This document shows positions 1 through 12,695 of a stretch of 64,000 nucleotides of DNA, piece by piece. Location: positions 2,957,233 through 3,021,232 of the forward strand of contig ML133454.1 in the NCBI GenBank assembly GCA_003864495.1. The letters run 5' to 3'. The DNA comes from Nemopilema nomurai (lineage: Eukaryota > Cnidaria > Scyphozoa > Rhizostomeae > Rhizostomatidae). Every line of letters starts with the position of its first letter. Within the stretch, counting starts at the first letter, position 1. The position numbers and the translations under genes were made by a program. A model generated the notes under the pieces. It was not told where the DNA came from, ran no database searches, and saw only the letters and a list, made by a program, of their open reading frames with translations.

Positions 1-1590
1 GTCTGAAATAAAATGAATTTATTTTCAGCAAATTCGTAAACTTGTTTAACTTTGTTACAAATTCCAACCAAAATTGTATTGACTACCAAAATAGGGTATT
101 GTGATGGAATCACATAATGAATTGAAATGTAAGATATTGTGAATTGAAGCCATATTGTTTCATGTTATATAGTTTCAACAGGCATGTATGTTGGGGCACA
201 GTGGGGTGCAGTTTATACAGAGAGCATCTCAGTTAGTTGCAGTATATATGTGTATCTAGAAATTGAAATGTTCACTTGTGAATTGGCTCTTGTAGCCAAA
301 TGTGAGATGTTATACCTCACACTTTGTTCTTGGAAAATGGCCAATTGTGGGTTGAAGGATTTATAGTTTGAGAGTCATGATCTCTTCTGGACTTGTGTGG
401 CTTGCAGACAATTAAAACAGTAGTAGTAGGACTAGGACATTAGGTCAGGCCTGTCAGAACTGGGGGCTGGTGGGTTGGGGCCCCTCTCAAATATTTTCGA
501 ACTGCAGTATGTTTCCTTTATAACAATTTACTGAATGAGAAGGAATACAATGGAGAGCCCCCAATATATATTTTGTTCCAACAATATTGTGGGTACCCTT
601 TAGCTCATATAGTGCCACAGTTCTCCTCCACTTCTCAAAATCATTCCAAGTAATCAAGCCTTAGATATGACCTTGTTTTCGTGTAAAGAAATAAAGTTGG
701 TTCTAAAACGTTTGAGATATAAAATTCTTCACTAGTGTGGTGTGCCACAAGATGTTCTGCTTGGAGTATTGATGTTTACATTGCACATATTTTCTTTGGG
801 ATACTTATGCTAGCCTTGCATAATAAAGCAAAAAGTAGAAAATTGCTCTTGCCATTTTTAGATAGAGTATAATTACCTTTCCTTGTGAACACATGAATTA
901 AAAACATTATCAAGGCCCTGAAAATGTGTTAAATCAAGGATTAAATCAAGCATAGTTAGGACGGGCCATAGACACTAGTTTGTCAATGAAGAACATTCTA
1001 CATCTTATTTTGAGTGATTTCGACAATCATTTTTCGTTTAAACACAGAATTTTCCAACCTAAAGCAAAAATGCATGAATCTTTAACACAGACCATTCATC
1101 ATTAAAAAAGGGTTTATATAATCTGTTCTTTAACTAGCAGAAACACTTCCAGGTCGGAGTGGTGTATCTATGTTACTGCAAAGACATGGAGATAATTTCA
1201 CAGGACAAAGATGTTACTGGAAAGTTATACAGAAAATCCAGTAGTATTTTTGTAATGCAAAGTTTTTGTTTTAGGTCTGTTTATCATAGATAATGAGAAA
1301 CCTTTTCAGCAAAGGTTTTGGTTCTCTGCACGAACAATAACTACAACATCAGGAACAATAATCGTAGTAAGTGAAGCAGATAATTTTACTGACCCGAATT
1401 GTTGAAGATTTCAGGACAGTATGGTATGCTTTTTAGCCGGCCTTTATGGTTCTGGTTTTTCTGAGTAAGTAGTTTAATTAATTTGTTTTCTGAACTACCA
1501 CTGTAGTCACAGTATCCAACCCTCAAGTTGACTACGTGCTTTGGCTGTAGCGAATTATATTTCTTAATACCAGGTTCTTTTAACCCACAG
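1..1590. other. No coding sequence seen; upstream of the first visible SLC22 exon
   Basis: AT-rich sequence with only short chance reading frames and no recognisable repeat. The missing 5' exon(s) of the SLC22 transporter, which would encode TM1 and the large extracellular loop, were looked for here and not found. This stretch is probably intron, with the gene starting before the window. Confidence 0.5.
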
Positions 1591-4500
1591 TTCAACCTAG
1601 TCTGCCAAAAAGAGTTGGTTGCGTATTCTGCAAACAGCGTCTTGTTCCTTGGATGGACCGTGGGTGGATTTGTTTTGCCGTATTTATCCGACCGCTTTGG
1701 CCGCAAAACAGTTCTGTTCCCAGCCACTTTCGCCATCATAGTGTGCGGATTCTTATGCTCCTTTGTCCAGAACATGTGGATTTTCATAGCCCTTCGCTTG
1801 ATAATTGGGTTTTGTCAGGCTGGCAGCGTGAACATATTTGTGATTGCAACAGAAATCGTTGGCCCACAGTACCGCGCAGTTTCTGGCACACTCATATGGT
1901 TTTACTTTACGGCCGCTCTTCTGTTGATGGCCTGCAAGGCCTTCTACCTGCAGAACTGGAGGAACTTGGAGATAATGTGTTCATTGCCATTTGCCGTGAT
2001 TTTGTTATCTTGGAGGTGCGTAGTGTTGATCTGTGCCTGCAGTTTGCTTTTGCGCATGTGGCACAAACCTTATTGTAGCTGCGGAGGCTGTCTAGTTTTG
2101 TTACTATAACCCAATACTTTATTCCAGGGCACGAAACCAGTTCTAGTAGTCAATATAACAACCACAATATACGCTCCTCTATTCGTAGTTCCTAACTGCT
2201 TGTCATGCTGGATATTTGGGTTACGAGTATAAACACATACATAGTGCAGGGTATAGCGTATTGATTCGTGCATCGATATGACGTGCAATAGAGTTCATTG
2301 TTCAACCGGTATTCCAGTTTGGACATGACACTGGACATAGAATATGAATGTAATCGCAATTGGCTTTAATGTCCCTCAAATCAGTTACTATTAAAGCAAT
2401 CAAATCCCCCTTGTTGCCAAATCAGTTTCCAATACAGCAATTAAATTCTCTTTCTGGCAAATCAGATATGTTCCCGAATCAGTGCGATGGCTGAGAATGA
2501 AAGGAAGATACGATGAGGCAATGCAGCTGCTCAGAGACATTGCCCGTACAAATGGAAAAGACCTAACTAACAAAGAGATGATACCGCTGCAAGACAAGGG
2601 AAGGTGCAAGTCAACGGCTGTTGATTTATTCCGGTCACCAGTCCTTGCACTTTACACGACAATCCAAATCGTCGCCTGGTATGTGACGTCACAAGTATCA
2701 GTTCATTTGTGACCCCGAGTTGCATTGATCCATTTTTTTTTTCTGCACATTCTGCAAAAAATTGAAACAGAAGTTGTTCTTATGTTATTTTTGATTAATG
2801 ACTAAAGCGCTTCTAATTTGAGAAGCCGCAACCTGCATTTGAAAAGCACTGTGTCCTTTTGCATTCATTTGAACTGGTTGCAATTTACAACATTGCTTAT
2901 CAAATGCCTGCTTCTCTTTTGCAATTGTTGGGACATTATGCTCACAGTACCTGGTGCTCTGAGGCGTTGATACCTTTTACTAGTCTTTTTGAAAACCTAA
3001 TAGAATAAACATAAATCGATTCGCCCTGGCTGTCAATTTTTATCTTCTTTATTAAGTTCACGTCTTTCTTAAGTTCTTATTTACGCGGTCTCAAGGCTTC
3101 GTGTGCTTGTCATCGACAGTTTCCTAATTGCCTTTCGATTCCCACAGGCTGGTGAGTGGCATAACATTCTACGGTGTCTCATTGGCCTCAAGCGACTTGG
3201 GAGGCGACCTTTATGTCGACTTCATTCTCACTTCTATAGTTGAATTTCCTGCTAATCTGCTCGTCATTATACTCACTAACAGGTAACTTTCTCAAGGTTT
3301 TGAATTAATGTTGTTGTTCGCAATTAATGGTGTATTCAAAAATTATGCAGAAGGCATTTTGTTAAATTATTCAGCATGTGACCAAGAAGGTTAATTCGCT
3401 GTCAGCTTTGTTCATGTCATAATGGACATAGGAGTAAACCAAGTAGCTGTTTTATGTCGACGAGAATGTCAAGTTTATTAAACAGCAATTTGACATGGCA
3501 ATTTGATTTTCCTTAAGAACCGCTTAGAGATGCCATGACGACGAATATCTACACTTTATCGCCATGACAACGAACGTCTACACTTTATCGCCATGACAAC
3601 GAATGTCTACACTTTATCTCCATGGCAACGAATGTCTACACTTTATTGTCCTGGTTTACGAAAAGCGACAATCTATATGTTCTTTGTTTGAAGACTGTTT
3701 GCAAAAAGTATGACATGTTTTCTGAAATATTTTCTAGCAAGCCTGTCATCACAGAATGTATTTCCTGCGCTTTTCTTAGAACTCCTGTCTCTACATAGCC
3801 AACTCTTTCGTTTTCTTACAAATCTTTTGCGCTTTCTTAGGCGTGATTGTTTCTTTGATGACGTAGATTCTTGTAGCTTGCCTTTCCGTCGATAGGTACG
3901 GACGTCGTCTTACTACCATCGTCAACATATTTTTGGCGGGATTTGCCTGCGTCGGCGTTGCGGCCGTGCCACCAGGGGTTGCACACAAAGGTGAGACGGC
4001 CTCTGCACAATATCGCTTTGCTTTCTTTTCATAAGGCAGTCGTTCATTTAAGCATCAGATAGTGCAAGCTTCAAAAAAGACAACGAATATTTGCTTCAAC
4101 AACAACCCTTCAGCCTAGTTTTGTCAGCCCATTTAAGAAAGACAATTTTGAGTCACTTTATTCGATATTACCAGCTTTTAGCCTACAGGAGCTCAGACCA
4201 TATCTTTTTAAGGCATTTAAATTTCCTCTCCAGGTTTCGTCCCAGTGCGAAATCAGCTACAAGGTAGCTTACTTTTTGTGTTTTTTCTTGCTTTCAGGTC
4301 ACAAGTTTGCCAGAGTTGGGCTCGGAATGCTGGGGAAATTCGCTGTGACAATTTACTTCAATGCATTTTATGTTTGGTCAGCTGAGCTCAATGCGACCGT
4401 GGTTCGGTAAGCTGGGTTGACTTTTCACCATCGTTTCGTTGCAGTACAAATGATTTTGGTAATCAATATGGTGTCGAATGAAAGATCGAATATCAATCGC

Positions 4501-5089
4501 CCGCAAAATGAATGCCGATACGTATGCGAAGTTATATAAAGCAACGTGATGCCGTTTAATCAATGCACTTTTCAGTAAATTATGAATGCCAAGGGACCTT
4601 AACCACTTCACCCAAGTATTGAGATATTACGAGGCCATTTGTTGTAAGATTTAATTTATTTCGCAACACACTCATTGGAAGTCCCCCAAAGGCGTTCTGG
4701 GAAAGCATACTTGTTTGCAATGATTTTTCAGACTACGCCGCACTTCATTCCGCCTCATGTGTTTGTTTCAATTCGGATGTTATTTCCATTGCAGTGCGCA
4801 GGCGGTTGGGATTTTGATAGCCGCCAGCCGGGTTGGAGCGGCCATGTCTCCATTCATTATGACTGGACTCAAGTACGTGAGCGGCTCCTTGCCCTTTGCA
4901 TTGATCGGAGGCCTCAACCTGCTCGTGGGAATCTTCTGTTTGTATTTGAGAGAAACTAAAGGCATCGAAGTCCCTGATACCATAGAAGACTGCTTGAAAT
5001 TGCTGCACGGAGGAAAGGAGAAAGAAAATGCACAGTCAGCCTCCTTGGGCAGTACAGACCAACTGGGGAGCAAATTGAACAGTCACTGA
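1591..5089 (+). CDS. SLC22-family organic cation/anion transporter, C-terminal 423 residues (six exons, 5' partial)
   Basis: Multi-pass plasma-membrane transporter of the major facilitator superfamily, SLC22 (OCT/OAT/OCTN) group, which moves organic ions or carnitine-like solutes. I place exons at 1591-2015, 2466-2678, 3148-3282, 3896-3990, 4298-4406 and 4795-5089. All borders are GT/AG, the phases agree throughout, and the exons join to 423 codons plus stop. Family landmarks appear in order: FNLVC at the first exon start, the MFS loop motif SDRFGRKTV, PESVRWLRMKGRYDEA (family signature PESPRWL, here with Pro replaced by Val), NRYGRRLTT, GKFAVTIYFNAFYVWSAEL, and the ETKGIEVPDTIED tail after the last TM. 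TM1 and the extracellular loop lie upstream or off the window. Substrate cannot be told from sequence. Family assignment is firm; the subfamily is open. Confidence 0.93.
3532..3647. repeat. 29-bp tandem repeat, 4 copies, in SLC22 intron
   Basis: Four consecutive 29-bp units of the form gccatgacaacgaatgtcta-cactttatc, differing from each other at 1-4 positions. They lie inside the intron between the third and fourth visible exons (3283-3895). Confidence 0.9.
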
Positions 5090-5231
5090 TCGGGATAGAA
5101 AGCATGAAGCAATGGTCATTCCATGGTTTGAATTACTAAGCAATTCACAATTAGCCTCTTCACTCCTGCCTGAACTTGTAGCAAACATAGATAAACTATA
5201 AATATAGCTCAGGGGCTTCAATTGCGTATTG

Positions 5232-5540
5232 CAAATGGATATGTGGGAAACAAAATGGATATGTGTGACACAAAATGGATATGTGGGACACAAAATGAAT
5301 ATGTGGGGCACAAAATGGATATGTGGGACACAAAATGGATATGTGGGACACAAAATGGATGTGTGGGACATAAAATGGATATGTGGGGCACAAAATGGAT
5401 ATGTGGGACACAAAATGGATATGTGGGACACAAAATGGATGTGTGGGACATAAAATGGATATGTGGGACACAAAATGGATATGTAGGACACAAAATGGAT
5501 GTGTGGGACATAAAATGGATATGTGGGACACAAAATGGTA
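5232..5540. repeat. 20-bp minisatellite, 15 full units
   Basis: Fifteen uninterrupted 20-bp units (consensus atgtgggacacaaaatggat) start 143 bp past the SLC22 stop codon. A variant unit beginning gtgtgggacat occurs at 5361, 5441 and 5501, i.e. spaced 80 and 60 bp, which suggests duplication of blocks of 3-4 units. Because 20 is not a multiple of 3 and the unit has few stops, most frames stay open on both strands. These long frames are artefacts, not genes. Confidence 0.95.
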
Positions 5541-7206
5541 CACAAAGTGGGATCTATTAACCACCTATGAAATCAATTCATAAAACATTGTCAATTCTAA
5601 GTTTGCAGTTATATAACTCTTAGAATTAGAAATTGATTAAAAATTTTGAAATATATCATTAAAAGGTCATTATGATATTTAAATACAAACATGGAAAGCA
5701 ATATCAAATAATGATGAACTGAAAAGGGGAACTAAGTGTGCCATCATTGACAGGGTTGTTCCCTTGTTGATTTAAAAATGATTTAAACAAGATTGGTCCT
5801 TTTTTAGAAAGTTTTATGATATGCAAGTAATTCGTTAAATAATATGATGATGATAATAATAATAATTAAATCTCTTTGTATAAAGAAATAAGAAATGTAG
5901 ATAATTACATTCTAATCAGTCTATTCTGGATACCTTACATATTCTGATCAATCAGTGGTCAATTTAGCCCCCCTTTTGACAAAAGAGCACTAGCCTTACA
6001 GAGGCGGAATTTAATAGTATTTGTTAAAAAAATCAGTTGAAACAATCAAGACAAAACCTACAACTGTGTTATTTTACACATAACACATGGCTTCACCTTT
6101 GAAAGAGAATGTTTACTGGAACTAATAGAACAATGATATTCCCATAAGTTTTCTTTACAGTCTTCTTTCATGGGGGGCACTCTCGATTAGTTTATCTATT
6201 TGGAGAGCTCCTCCTTAATTCTGTCTATTTTATATACAGTCTCATATTTATTTATTTTTTGTTTGATGTAATAAATTTGTTATTATTGTAGTTGAATTCA
6301 GTTGTGTTGTAATATGTATTAAATTGTATATAAAATAGATTGATGAAAATGAAAAATGATTCTACTTTAGAACTGTTCTTTTAGTTCCAACACAATTCAT
6401 AGCGTCTGTTGTCAACAATAAACACTATTAGTCACTTTCCTTAGAACAACACATTGCTTTCAAAGAATAAGTCAGTTTAAAAAAATGTTTTATCAATCTA
6501 GATAAAATGTAGCGTACAAGGAAAGCTTTGTTGCTTGGTAGTCTTGATTGTGATGTCGAAAAATACATCTTTGAACCCTTATGTTAAATTGAAATGGCGA
6601 TCAGACATTTGGACCAGCCAACTTTGGTATGGTCAAAAATTCTGCATGTCACTGATACTAATCTTTTCTATGCTTGTAATTCATTGAATGGTCTTAGGAT
6701 CTTAATGCAGAAAAAAGTTGGCCTTTAAGGAATTTATGCTCTACTTAGTGCATCATCAAAGCCTCATAATTTAAAACAAAATTTAGAAAACTCTTTGCTG
6801 GAAGATATAGTGAAGCCGTGCAATGAACAACACTGCAGCTGAGTGATTGGAAAGCTACTGTTTGAGGTAAAGATCAGTTCGTTTATCAAGAAGACAACTG
6901 ATGAAATCAGTTCCATCACAATAAATGAACCCTCAGGCTCAATCTTAACTAACTTCGTTTTGGTAATTGCATGAAATAATCATATATATTTACTGCTTTA
7001 AAATTTTATTCCAATGCCATTTCTATGCGAAAGTGAAAGAGTGGAAAACAACACAAATGAAAACTGTATGACAATTTATCAAAATTATATGGCCCTTTAC
7101 ATTTTTGATAGATTAACAACTATAAACCTCAATAAGATGCATTTCATTTGCCAAAAGTGTTTTAATCCCTTTGCAGTCCGGTTAAATTTCAATGGTGCTT
7201 TTTATT
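5541..7206. other. Gene-free, AT-rich intergenic stretch
   Basis: No coding signal on either strand. Two candidate polyadenylation signals for the minus-strand DAD1 gene lie at its right edge: AATAAA on the minus strand at 7201-7206, directly after the stop, and at 7005-7010. Confidence 0.5.
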
Positions 7207-7812
7207 TCAGCCAATAAAATTCATCACAACCAGGTGCAAAATGACATGGGCAAAGATGAAGTCTGCAAATGCTCTTTCTGGTGATAGTCCTCTGAAGTCT
7301 GACTTATTTCTGGGGTTTGTTTGGATCCTCAAGCAAACTATATTTAAAAAACAGAAAGTCATCATTAAAAGTCATTTAAATTTGAAACCAAAGTTACTTT
7401 TCATTAAAATCTTTATCCTCAACATTTCTTCAATATTTCATCACAGGGTTGTATCTCAAACAATCAAACTTTGGTTAAAATACCATTCGAAAGTCCTATT
7501 TTCTGTCACACGTGCACAATCCTGAAACCTAACTTGAAAGACAAAAGCTGTCATTCGAAATTGCACATCAAAAGCAATATAACTAAAACACCTACCTCCA
7601 AGTATAAATGATCCAACTGATGATATAAACCCAGATAAAAATGAGTTGAAAGGAAAAGTACCAACAAGGCAGCAATATAAGAACTGTACAATGCCAGTTA
7701 GCAAAATGTAAAACAAGTAGGCATCAACAATCTTCAGCCTCTTTGGGGTCTTTGAGTTGTATTCATCATAAAGCTTGTTTAAAACATTGCAAAGATCTGA
7801 TACAGCACTCAT
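7207..7812 (-). CDS. DAD1: DAD1, oligosaccharyltransferase subunit (two exons, complete)
   Basis: Small ER-membrane subunit of the oligosaccharyltransferase complex, which transfers the lipid-linked glycan to Asn-X-Ser/Thr sites in the ER lumen (DAD1 / yeast Ost2). The minus-strand exons are 7812-7596 and 7337-7207, with donor GTAGGT and acceptor TATAG. They join in phase to 115 codons plus stop, the family length. Hallmarks are [19 protein letters not shown], the strongly conserved [15 protein letters not shown] followed by VGSFIL, and in exon 2 [20 protein letters not shown] ending in NFIG. The frame is open a further 27 codons upstream, but the Met at 7812 matches the family N-terminus, so I use it. 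Stop is followed at once by AATAAA. Confidence 0.96.
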
Positions 7813-9414
7813 TTTGAACACTCTTTGAACAAGTAAGGCCCCTCCACTGACTTCGAAATGGACGACACGTAGAAGAGACAAAGAGGTTGCCAAAACTAGC
7901 GGTCAGCGGTAAGTAGTCTCGTTTGAGAGATCGCAAAGGAGGTCGTGCGAACCCGCGGGGCTACGCCTTCAATCACAGCTTGTTCGATCTTTTCTCCACT
8001 CCATACTATTTTGCGCCCAGAGACTTCCCTCCAAGAAAATGTATGAGCTAAAAAAGCGAAACTAATATCAGATGCTTACTTACAAGCTTGTTATCGCTAT
8101 ATAGTGATGATGAAAATACAATGCCATAATGTAATCACTAATTATGTTGTCAAAGCTCAGCTACAATTTTGTATGAAGACCTTTCATTCAATTACACTTC
8201 AATGGGAAGTTCAAGCCTAGTTACTTTTGTACTAAATTAATGCATTAAAACATAACGATCTCAAGCTCAAACGATTTGCCGTTTCCATTTCCGTTTCTTG
8301 AATATCGCATAAAATGAAACCGATAATTCAATAAAAAGTCCGTTTGCAAACGAGAACAAATACCATAAAACTTTGCGATTGCAAGAAACGGCGAAAACAC
8401 CAGCCATTCATTTCCTCAAAAAAGGGTGTCAAAATCTTCGAAGAACAAATTCTCAGGTAAAGCCTTTTTCCAAAAGTCTCCCCCAGTGTTTATGTGATAG
8501 GTCGTAATGGTAGAGGCCCCCCTTGCTCTGGGTTAAAAGTAAGATACCTGGAAAGGAGAATTGCCAAAAGGTTCAAGCACACGGGCAAGGAGACATGCAA
8601 GCTGATAAGTATATCTATGCATCAGTACCAAAATAAGTGTAAAAAACCATGATACCAAAAATAGTGGGCTTCTCTAAGTTTTCTCTAACTTGATTAAAAA
8701 CACACCAACATAGGGCCAAAGCATGGGATTGTATACAGGGAGACAGAGGGTAAAATCTAGAGCCATAACAGAATGCATACCTTTAATGGTTATACGCTAA
8801 AAGAAAAGTGCTGAAAAATGTGACAATTAACAAGTTCATAATCTTTTCAATATTTCACTCAATCATGGATGAAGAGATCAATTTAGGGAAACAGCTACCA
8901 TAATGATGATCTAATAATAGGATCAACAATGCAATAATTTCACAGAAGTGCAAACATGAATTATGTCAATTGAACAATTTAGTTTACAAAAATAAATTAT
9001 GCCAGTTAAAGGATTCAGCAAACAAGATCAGATAGGGAGGGGGTTAGAGATTTATAAATATTTTTAACTTTATAAATATTAAGAGAAGCAGTCCTGCCTT
9101 GAAACACAACAAAGATTGGCATACACTATGTTTAGACAGGGTAACTTAGATCTACATGTCATACGAGGTGTTTGATGTAAAGAAATCTAAAGATAACTCT
9201 AATGTGCATGGCTATAATTCAAACAATCAGTGGCTAATAGAAAGATAAATTGTTACAAAAAATTACTTCAACAAAAGAATGATGTTTATGGATATATATT
9301 CAATATTTCTTAATGGCATGTCATCTTCTATAATTTTCTTTCATAAATTACAAAAAGCAATGCACATTTTTTAAAAAACTCTTAAAAACTCTGTTTCTCA
9401 ATAGCATTAGAAGT
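7813..9414. other. Intergenic between glycerol kinase 3' end and DAD1 5' end
   Basis: Both flanking genes are on the minus strand. The stretch should hold the DAD1 promoter (right of 7812) and the glycerol kinase 3' UTR (left of 9415). A locally GC-richer patch at about 7930-7970, just upstream of the DAD1 start, could be its promoter or 5' UTR. No coding sequence or clear motif seen. Confidence 0.4.
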
Positions 9415-11100
9415 TCACTGGTCCCACTTCATGCAACGAGTTACAGCTTTCTTCCATTTACCATACATACTCTCTCTTGCTTCAGCATCAAGGCTTGGCT
9501 TGAATCTTTGAAGTTGTTTTGAGCCTTTATCTATTGCTTTGAGGTCCCAAACTCCAACCCCAGCTGCCGCACCTGCTGCGATTGCTGCTCCAAGAGCTGT
9601 TGTCTCTGACATTATTGGCCGCAGCACATCAATACCTAGAATGTCTGCTTGCATCTGCATTAACAGCTCATTTATGGTCATACCTCCATCAACAAGCATG
9701 GACTGCAATGGAATACCAGAGTCTTGGTTCATTGCATCAAGAATCTCCCTTGTTTGGAAACAAATAGCCTCTAAGGTTGCTCTCACAATGTGCCCTTTGT
9801 TTGAAAATTGGGTAAGACCAATGATAATACCTCGTGCATCTGTTTGCCAATATGGTGCAAACAATCCTGAAAAGGCAGGTACAAAATACACACCCCCATT
9901 ATCCTTCACAGTTGATGCCACATCTGATGACTCTTTTGCACTTTTTATTAAGCCCAAGTTATCTCTCAGCCACTTAATTGCAGCACCAGTAATAGCAATG
10001 GAGCCTTCTAGGGCAAAGTGGGTCTCACTGTCTGGGCCAAACTTGTATGCTACAGTTGTTAGTAAACCGTTTTTTGAGAACACTATGTCTGATCCAGTAT
10101 TATAAAGCAAAAAGTTCCCAGTTCCATAAGTGTTCTTGGCATCCCCTTTGTTAAGGCAAAGTTGGCCAACAAGAGCTGCTTGTTGATCCCCAAGAATTCC
10201 TGAAATTGGAACTCCTTGCAAAAGAGTATACTTAAGGGTCCCATAGATCTCAGACGAACTTTTGATTTCAGGGAGTATATGGGTAGGTATCCCAAAGAAA
10301 TCACATAGCTCTTGATCCCACTGCAGTGTCTGCAGATTCATAAGCATGGTACGGCTTGCATTTGTAACATCAGTATAATGCTTTCCACCATCTTTTCCGC
10401 CAGTTAGATTCCAAAGAATCCAACTGTCTACAGTTCCAAAAAGGCATCTCTTTTCATCAACAGCATCTCTTACTGCTTTGTTGTTATCTAGCAGCCATCT
10501 CAGCTTAACAGCACTGAAGTATGTTGCCAGTGGAAGGCCGCATTTCATCTGGAGAAAGTCCTTAGAATTGTTTGGTGTCTTGGCAATCAAATTTTCGACA
10601 GTTGCCTTTGTTCTGGCATCCAGCCAAACTATTGCTTTTGACAGAGGTTTTCCAGTATGCATGTCCCAAACAACTGTTGTCTCTCGCTGGTTAGTTATGC
10701 CAATTGCTTTAATTTCACTGAGGCTCACCCCAATTCTCTCACATTCTTGGAGGGCTTTCTCCATGCAAAGCACTGTTTTCGAAAGCATTTCGTCAGGATC
10801 TTGCTCACACCATCCTTCAAATGGATGAAAGCTGGAAATCTCCTCTTGATGATAACAAAGAAGTTCACTTGTTCTCGCGTTGAATAGCAAAAAACGCGAA
10901 CTTGATGTCCCTTGATCAATGGCACCGATGAACGGGCCTTTCATGCTACCAGCGCCTTCCATTTTTCTTTTCAAAGCAGAATGGACACGATCAACACTGG
11001 CGACAAGAGAACTTTCACGCTGGGCAAGAAGGAAGTGCTGCCGAGTCGCTATTGTTGTTGCTGTTGCTCCTGATGCCATGTGGTTCTTGATGTCATGCAA
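9415..11100 (-). CDS. GK: Glycerol kinase, intronless, 561 codons from the first Met
   Basis: FGGY-family ATP:glycerol 3-phosphotransferase making sn-glycerol 3-phosphate for lipid synthesis or the glycerol phosphate shuttle. Landmarks are [16 protein letters not shown] (N-terminal phosphate-binding loop, about residue 59), [88 protein letters not shown], and [14 protein letters not shown] followed by [11 protein letters not shown] near the C-terminus. No intron interrupts the frame, unlike the many-exon vertebrate gene. The first Met (11100) adds a 46-residue Ala/Ser/Thr/Arg-rich extension; the Met at 10962 would give 515 residues with an N-terminus close to the family norm. The extension could be a mitochondrial presequence or read-through 5' UTR. 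No C-terminal membrane anchor is visible. Confidence 0.95.
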   Translation of the reverse strand: MHDIKNHMASGATATTIATRQHFLLAQRESSLVASVDRVHSALKRKMEGAGSMKGPFIGAIDQGTSSSRFLLFNARTSELLCYHQEEISSFHPFEGWCEQDPDEMLSKTVLCMEKALQECERIGVSLSEIKAIGITNQRETTVVWDMHTGKPLSKAIVWLDARTKATVENLIAKTPNNSKDFLQMKCGLPLATYFSAVKLRWLLDNNKAVRDAVDEKRCLFGTVDSWILWNLTGGKDGGKHYTDVTNASRTMLMNLQTLQWDQELCDFFGIPTHILPEIKSSSEIYGTLKYTLLQGVPISGILGDQQAALVGQLCLNKGDAKNTYGTGNFLLYNTGSDIVFSKNGLLTTVAYKFGPDSETHFALEGSIAITGAAIKWLRDNLGLIKSAKESSDVASTVKDNGGVYFVPAFSGLFAPYWQTDARGIIIGLTQFSNKGHIVRATLEAICFQTREILDAMNQDSGIPLQSMLVDGGMTINELLMQMQADILGIDVLRPIMSETTALGAAIAAGAAAGVGVWDLKAIDKGSKQLQRFKPSLDAEARESMYGKWKKAVTRCMKWDQ

Positions 11101-11828
11101 GCACTTTCAGCAAAAATAGGTCCACCTTACTATAGGTCCACTTTAATAATCATTTTTCATTTATCATCGATGTCAGAGTAGGGGAATAAAGGGCATTTAC
11201 CCAGTTATGACTAGCTTCTTTTAATAATCATTGCTAATTAATAATCAGTGCTGCTTTACTGCAAGACGAATTTGCGCAGGACCAGTAGTTTGCCGACAAA
11301 ATGGGTGTGGAAATTGATATGGGTGTGTTCTTTGGTACGGTTGGCTTTAGTGTGTGATATGTTTCGTGATATCTCAGTTGCGTGTTATAGTCACATGTGC
11401 TGTTGAGTCCTGTTGTGTTAGTTAACGCCTTTCTAATGGCAATGTGTTAGTCTGTCAACATAATGTGACGTTCGTATTGTTCTCTTAATTACCTTCCGTT
11501 CATGTTATGTGTGTGAGTTGATCACGTTGGAATTGGTCTTGCTGTTGGATAATTAGAGGAAACATCAAAGAAGTGTCTCCCTCGTGTTCTACTTATTCGG
11601 TGCTTAGGCCCATTGGCCTAGCCCCATTGCGTCGAACTGTCTCTTCACCATCATAAGAAGAACCCAATAGACCAGCCATAACAAAAGGTTACAAACGGTT
11701 CTATTTATTACTGAAAAAATCGCAAATATTTCTCCTTAGGAAAATTAAGTTTGCAGGTAATTTCAAAAAGAAGAAAAATATATGTGTAACTGTTAAAATG
11801 TATAGTTTCTTATTGTTTAATGTTCAGT
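11101..11828. other. Upstream region of glycerol kinase; nothing coding seen
   Basis: Probable promoter and 5' region of the minus-strand glycerol kinase gene. No motif was specific enough to call. Confidence 0.35.
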
Positions 11829-12501
11829 CAGGGGCGGATCCAGACGTTAGCAATCTTTGCGCGAGCATAAGTCAGATTTTCTCAAACAATTTCCTTTTGC
11901 ATCAATTAACGTCACCCAATGTCACAAACATTCTTCCTGTTCTCTGGAATTATATCTCAATCTGTTGCCGCTATTGATGTTGCTTCGTTCGTCGCCACTA
12001 TTGATGTTGCTTCGTAAGCCAATCACAGGCAAGTTGAGCTATGCTGAATTTGGCGCGAGCATAGGTGAAATTTGAACTGTCGAATAAGAAGCCGAGTTGA
12101 CCTATGCAATTGTTGTAGAAAGTATCCAATAAAATTCAGTGCAGACTCAAATAGCCAATCAAGATACAAGTTGACCTATGCAATTGTTGTTTAACTGTCC
12201 AATAAACAGATAGACTGACCTATGCAATTGTATTCGCAACCGCTGTCGCGTTCAATCTTGAAAATGTCAACAATAGCCCTTGCGATTTCCGTTCTGTGAC
12301 GCATTCTTAACAGAAAACAGGGATCAAAGCCTTGTTAGATTTTAATATATGATTTTAGCGCTGACCACTAACAAAAATTTTGATCATAAATAGTATTCAC
12401 ATAAAGGGGTGTGGCCTTCATTTTAGGCAGCCTGAAGGACGTGGCTCTAAAAAATTTCCCTTCCTTTGCTGTAGTCAGATTTCTCCCTGAATTCGCCCCT
12501 G
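11829..12501. mobile_element. Non-autonomous hAT-like element (about 673 bp)
   Basis: Begins CAGGGGCGGATCCAG and ends GAATTCGCCCCTG, imperfect terminal inverted repeats of a kind common on animal hAT elements. The left flank is TGTTCAGT and the right flank TTCAGCAC; both hold TTCAG, consistent with an eroded 8-bp target duplication, but this is not clean. Inside are short direct repeats: attgatgttgcttcgt twice near 11975-12015 and gacctatgcaattgt three times between about 12100 and 12230. No transposase is encoded. Confidence 0.6.
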
Positions 12502-12590
12502 TTCAGCACTTAATTCTTCTATGCTTGAGTTTTGACTACATCTATATTGATTGCGTCAGTTAGATCCTTTTCACATGACATTAGCATAAG

Positions 12591-12695
12591 CTAGTTAAAA
12601 CGGTCATCAGTCATTGTTGTTTGCAAGTTTGTTTCTACCATTTTTAGTGGGCTAAATGTGCGTTCATTTTTAGCAACAATGACTGGTGCTGTCAT
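12591..12695 (-). pseudogene. hAT transposase C-terminal dimerisation-domain fragment
   Basis: Minus-strand translation reads MTAPVIVAKNERTFSPLKMV followed by ETNLQTTMTDDRFN and a stop. This matches the hAT C-terminal pattern (pvs.a..ERsFS.LK.iKt.lRstM...Rl). Only this last block survives; there is no intact transposase around it. The zinc-finger fragment at 12982-13287 lies upstream on the same strand and may be the other end of the same dead element. Confidence 0.65.

Noticed and set aside
1386..2078. Frames overlapping the first SLC22 exon in other frames (133 and 141 codons)
   Set aside because: Shadows of the real exon; they lack transporter features and splice consistency.
5232..5540. 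Regularly repeated 20-bp units as a possible CRISPR-like array
   Set aside because: Units are directly adjacent with no unique spacers, in animal DNA; it is a minisatellite.
5036..5583. Several long overlapping frames on both strands (up to 169 codons, with repeated CPTYPF/HIHF or NGYVGHKMD words)
   Set aside because: They are translations of the 20-bp minisatellite, whose period is not a multiple of 3, so most frames stay open. No gene.
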